In this document: positions 6,801 to 7,538 of the stretch, piece by piece
Position numbering within the stretch: position 1 is the stretch's first letter
Layout of the letters: each line of letters starts with the position of its first letter
Assembly: GCA_913057815.1 (NCBI GenBank)
Contig: CAJXOV010000100.1
Location: 1 to 7,538, forward strand
From: an uncultured Flavobacteriales bacterium
GTDB lineage: Bacteria; Bacteroidota; Bacteroidia; Flavobacteriales_D; Sanyastnellaceae
Direction of reading: 5' to 3'
DNA length: 7,538 nt
Notes under the pieces: generated by a model
Seen by the model: the letters and a program-made list of their open reading frames with translations, nothing else
What the model was told of the DNA's origin: nothing
Databases searched by the model: none
Translations under genes and position numbers: made by a program

Positions 6801-7098
6801 TGCTAACGGAAGAGCTATGTATTTCGGCACGTTTGTAGACCAAAAAGGAGACTGGCTGGATTCTGTCCACTTCCCTCCTATAGCAGAAAAATATCCGTTT
6901 AGAGGAAAAGGCATTTACCTCATTTATGGAAAGGTGACAGAAGAGTTCGGCTGCTACCAAATAGAAGCGGAGTTTTTAGACAAACTCCCTATAGTTCCCG
7001 ACCCGCGCTATGATGATGCTAGAACCACTACGCAAATGCAGATTTTTAGCAAGCAGAGTAAGAAGGATAGGCAATTACATGATTCTAATACTAATTAA
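3886..7098 (+). CDS. dnaE2: Error-prone-type DNA polymerase III alpha subunit (DnaE2/ImuC-like)
   Basis: This C-family polymerase is about 1070 residues when counted from the ATC at 3886. The PHP region opens with IYLNCHTYYSLRYGTIEPKAL and continues through LSDVNNT. Several usual PHP metal ligands look replaced, so proofreading activity is doubtful. The palm has GRGSGANSV (about 369-377), catalytic Asp411 and Asp413 in PPDFDIDFS, and Asp542 in LHKFDIL. The fingers contain VYQEDVIKVAHYFAG and FAKGHSASYAVESYQS (about 740-752). HhH and OB-fold regions (about 955-1035) follow, then QMQIF (1050-1054), a clamp-binding-type motif. The tau-binding tail of replicative DnaE is absent, and length fits DnaE2. 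No ATG, GTG or TTG occurs in frame between the TGA at 3853 and the GTG at 3985; starting at 3985 would delete the first 33 residues of the fold. Residues about 148-202 are a low-complexity insertion. It likely works with the DinB protein in damage-induced mutagenesis. Confidence 0.92.
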   Translation: MYLNCHTYYSLRYGTIEPKALLQNLTEAGARRFVLSDVNNTSACLDTVRMAQDMEIEPVLGVDFRNSAWQCYVGIAQNNNGYQQLNNHLSEHLHAKKSFEERAPELDDVFIVYPFSAVKHLDWISDLRPNEFIGVTPRDLNLLRFSFFRQKTEDFRLKTLDSRLKTENPPPFSHSTIAQGTPFRKTESREQRTVDSKPKTENIATLLKDKLVILQTTTFRGKRDFNGHRLLRAIANNCLLSKLPESEQGHPDDKLKTVDDLKEVYKDFPHLIKNTNALLEQCSIHFDFGTEHPHKNLKVYSKSEESDYELIRKLAMEGLPYRYPNPTQEVLDRIDKELHIIKEKNFISYFLINWDITSYARSKGYFYVGRGSGANSVIAYLLRITDVDPIDLDLYFERFINLYRANPPDFDIDFSWTDRDDVTRYIFERFEHVTLMAVYNTFQYKAVVRELGKVFGLPKHEIDLLSSGRFSMSSLDHISQLVLKYSTLIQGFPNHLSVHSCGILITESPIHSFCGTFLPPKGYPTTQIDMVIAEDVGLHKFDILSQRGLGKIKDTLAIVRYNRPLEAPIDIHDIQRFKEDEGIKHMLRNAEAIGCFYVESPAMRMLLRKLQVDDYLGLVAASSVIRPGVAKSGMMKEYIQRFRFPEKRKDAHPAMLEIMPDTFGVMVYQEDVIKVAHYFAGLDLGEADVLRRGMSGKFRSREEFNKAKDAFFTKAHAKGHAAEMVAEVWRQVESFAGYAFAKGHSASYAVESYQSLFLKTYYPLEYMVATVNNSGGFYSAEFYVHEARMHGADIQPPCINRSGAETIIYDKTVVLGFGMIRALNHEAIKNILKCRMDGGEFLSFHDFTERTNLSLEQVSLLIRVGAFRFTGEGKKELLWKAHLSIHKKPRTEVPLKLALESAPKEYKIPPLYTAHLEDAFDHLELLGFPLCHPFELLKTGVEGHVLSEDLPRCKNKKVTAVGYLVTVKTTKTANGRAMYFGTFVDQKGDWLDSVHFPPIAEKYPFRGKGIYLIYGKVTEEFGCYQIEAEFLDKLPIVPDPRYDDARTTTQMQIFSKQSKKDRQLHDSNTN
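4327..4491 (+). repeat. Repeat-derived in-frame insertion inside dnaE2
   Basis: About 55 codons between two conserved PHP-region blocks (ending DLNLLRFSF and resuming IATLLKDKLVIL) are built of short repeats. TTAGAC occurs at 4328, 4349 and 4363, with CTAGAC at 4370. GACTTAAGAC occurs at 4352-4361 and 4373-4382, 21 bp apart. In protein this gives degenerate seven-residue units FRQKTED, FRLKTLD, SRLKTEN and later SKPKTEN. The middle (about 4407-4437) reads like a palindrome-prone intergenic repeat, and a TTGCAACGC 9-mer begins at 4493. It keeps the frame and has no stop codon. Confidence 0.6.
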
Positions 7099-7219
7099 TT
7101 ATAAATGGTTAATGATGAATTATTAATGCGGGAGTCTAATACTAAAAGTATTGAAAAGTGATGATTGGCGAATGATAATTTAAAAAATCCTTCAGCACTT
7201 ATCAATCGTCAATTTTCAA
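7084..7219. repeat. Repeats in the dnaE2-radical SAM intergenic region
   Basis: The 11-mer TCTAATACTAA is repeated at 7084-7094 (overlapping the end of dnaE2) and 7135-7145. The second lies within a perfect hairpin AATACT-AAA-AGTATT (7138-7152). TTGAAAAGTGATGATTG (7151-7167) is mirrored by CAATCGTCAATTTTCAA (7203-7219) with 15 of 17 positions complementary across 35 bp, another inverted-repeat element. No U-rich tract follows either dyad, so I do not call a terminator. Confidence 0.5.
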
Positions 7220-7259
7220 TAAAAAAACTGAATTCCAAATAGGAACTAGAATAAAACGA

Positions 7260-7511
7260 ATGGCTAGAAACATCAATAATGACTTGAGCAAAGGAAGAGG
7301 TGCTCAATCCAAACCTACTAACCGTTTTGAAAAACATTCTCATGAATGGGATGCTGAGTATTTGGAATTTGCTCGGTTAGAGGGTGAAGAGATTGAATCT
7401 GCTAGAACCAAATTTATAACTGTTCATCCGAAGAGTATAGTTACGGCTAATAGCAGTCCTGATGTTCCTTTTAAATGGAGCATAAACCCTTATCAGGGAT
7501 GTGAGCATGGA
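7260..7511 (+). CDS. Radical SAM protein, PA0069/SplB-like family (5' part only)
   Basis: Eighty-four genuine codons from ATG 7260 give an N-terminus typical of PA0069-type radical SAM proteins: KGRGAQSKPTNRFEK, then FITVHPKSIVTANSSPDVPF and SINPYQGCEHG. In this family that last block continues as the iron-sulfur motif CxxxCxxC; Cys81 is its first cysteine, and the sequence breaks just before the second. The frame stays open to the window end, but from 7512 on it reads adapter. Family members bind a 4Fe-4S cluster and S-adenosylmethionine; some relatives are spore photoproduct lyases, but the substrate of this subfamily is unknown to me. Its position after dnaE2 is consistent with a DNA-repair role, by association only. 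It starts 161 bp after dnaE2, so may have its own promoter. Confidence 0.85.
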
Positions 7512-7538
7512 CTGTCTCTTATACACATCTCCGAGCCC
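7512..7538. other. Illumina Nextera transposase adapter (artefact)
   Basis: CTGTCTCTTATACACATCT (7512-7530) is the Nextera mosaic-end sequence, followed by CCGAGCCC (7531-7538), the start of the read-2 side adapter. It is read-through adapter left on the contig end. In the radical SAM frame it would add the spurious residues LSLIHISEP. Confidence 0.97.

Noticed and set aside
7138..7152. Intrinsic terminator after dnaE2
   Set aside because: The AATACT-AAA-AGTATT hairpin is A/T-only and has no T-tract on either side.
7512..7538. Residues LSLIHISEP as the continuation of the radical SAM protein
   Set aside because: They are the translation of Nextera adapter sequence.

Overview
This window looks like a piece of a Bacteroidota (probably Flavobacteriia) genome. 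The DNA is AT-rich. No start codon is preceded by a convincing Shine-Dalgarno sequence, although upstream stretches are A/T-rich. The gene set (S24-family repressor, DinB, SRAP protein, short DnaE-type polymerase, PA0069-type radical SAM protein) matches DNA-repair clusters I know from that phylum. This taxonomic call is inference from content, not from a database search.

Layout: 1-102 holds the start of a divergent, unrecognised gene. 103-197 is a divergent control region with two related operator-like sites. 198-974 encodes a HTH-S24 (LexA/CI-like) self-cleaving repressor, followed by an intrinsic terminator. 1021-1372 is a roughly 350-bp gene-free stretch rich in small inverted repeats. 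1373-2584 is a catalytically intact Y-family polymerase (dinB). 2841-3671 is an SRAP (YedK/HMCES-like) abasic-site protein, bracketed by two copies of a long inverted-repeat element (2625-2750 and 3680-3834). 3886-7098 is an error-prone-type DNA polymerase III alpha subunit (dnaE2/imuC-like). 7260-7511 is the start of a radical SAM gene. The last 27 bases (7512-7538) are Illumina Nextera adapter, not genome.

Functionally this reads as an SOS-like mutagenesis and damage-tolerance island: a self-cleaving repressor, two translesion-type polymerases and a protein that crosslinks abasic sites in single-stranded DNA. Three of the proteins carry a Qxx(L/I)F sliding-clamp-type pentapeptide (QINLF in DinB, QLSIF as the SRAP C-terminus, QMQIF near the DnaE2 C-terminus), suggesting they share one clamp. 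A TTAG-N4-CTAA palindrome lies in front of both the repressor and the SRAP gene and is a candidate damage-response operator.

Odd points: the dnaE2 reading frame has clear family sequence upstream of any ATG/GTG/TTG, with ATC where ATG is expected. Its PHP region also carries an in-frame insertion of about 54 codons made of short repeats that look like intergenic DNA. The REPIN-like elements, the possible loss of a start codon and the repeat-bearing polymerase suggest that small repetitive elements are reshaping this locus.
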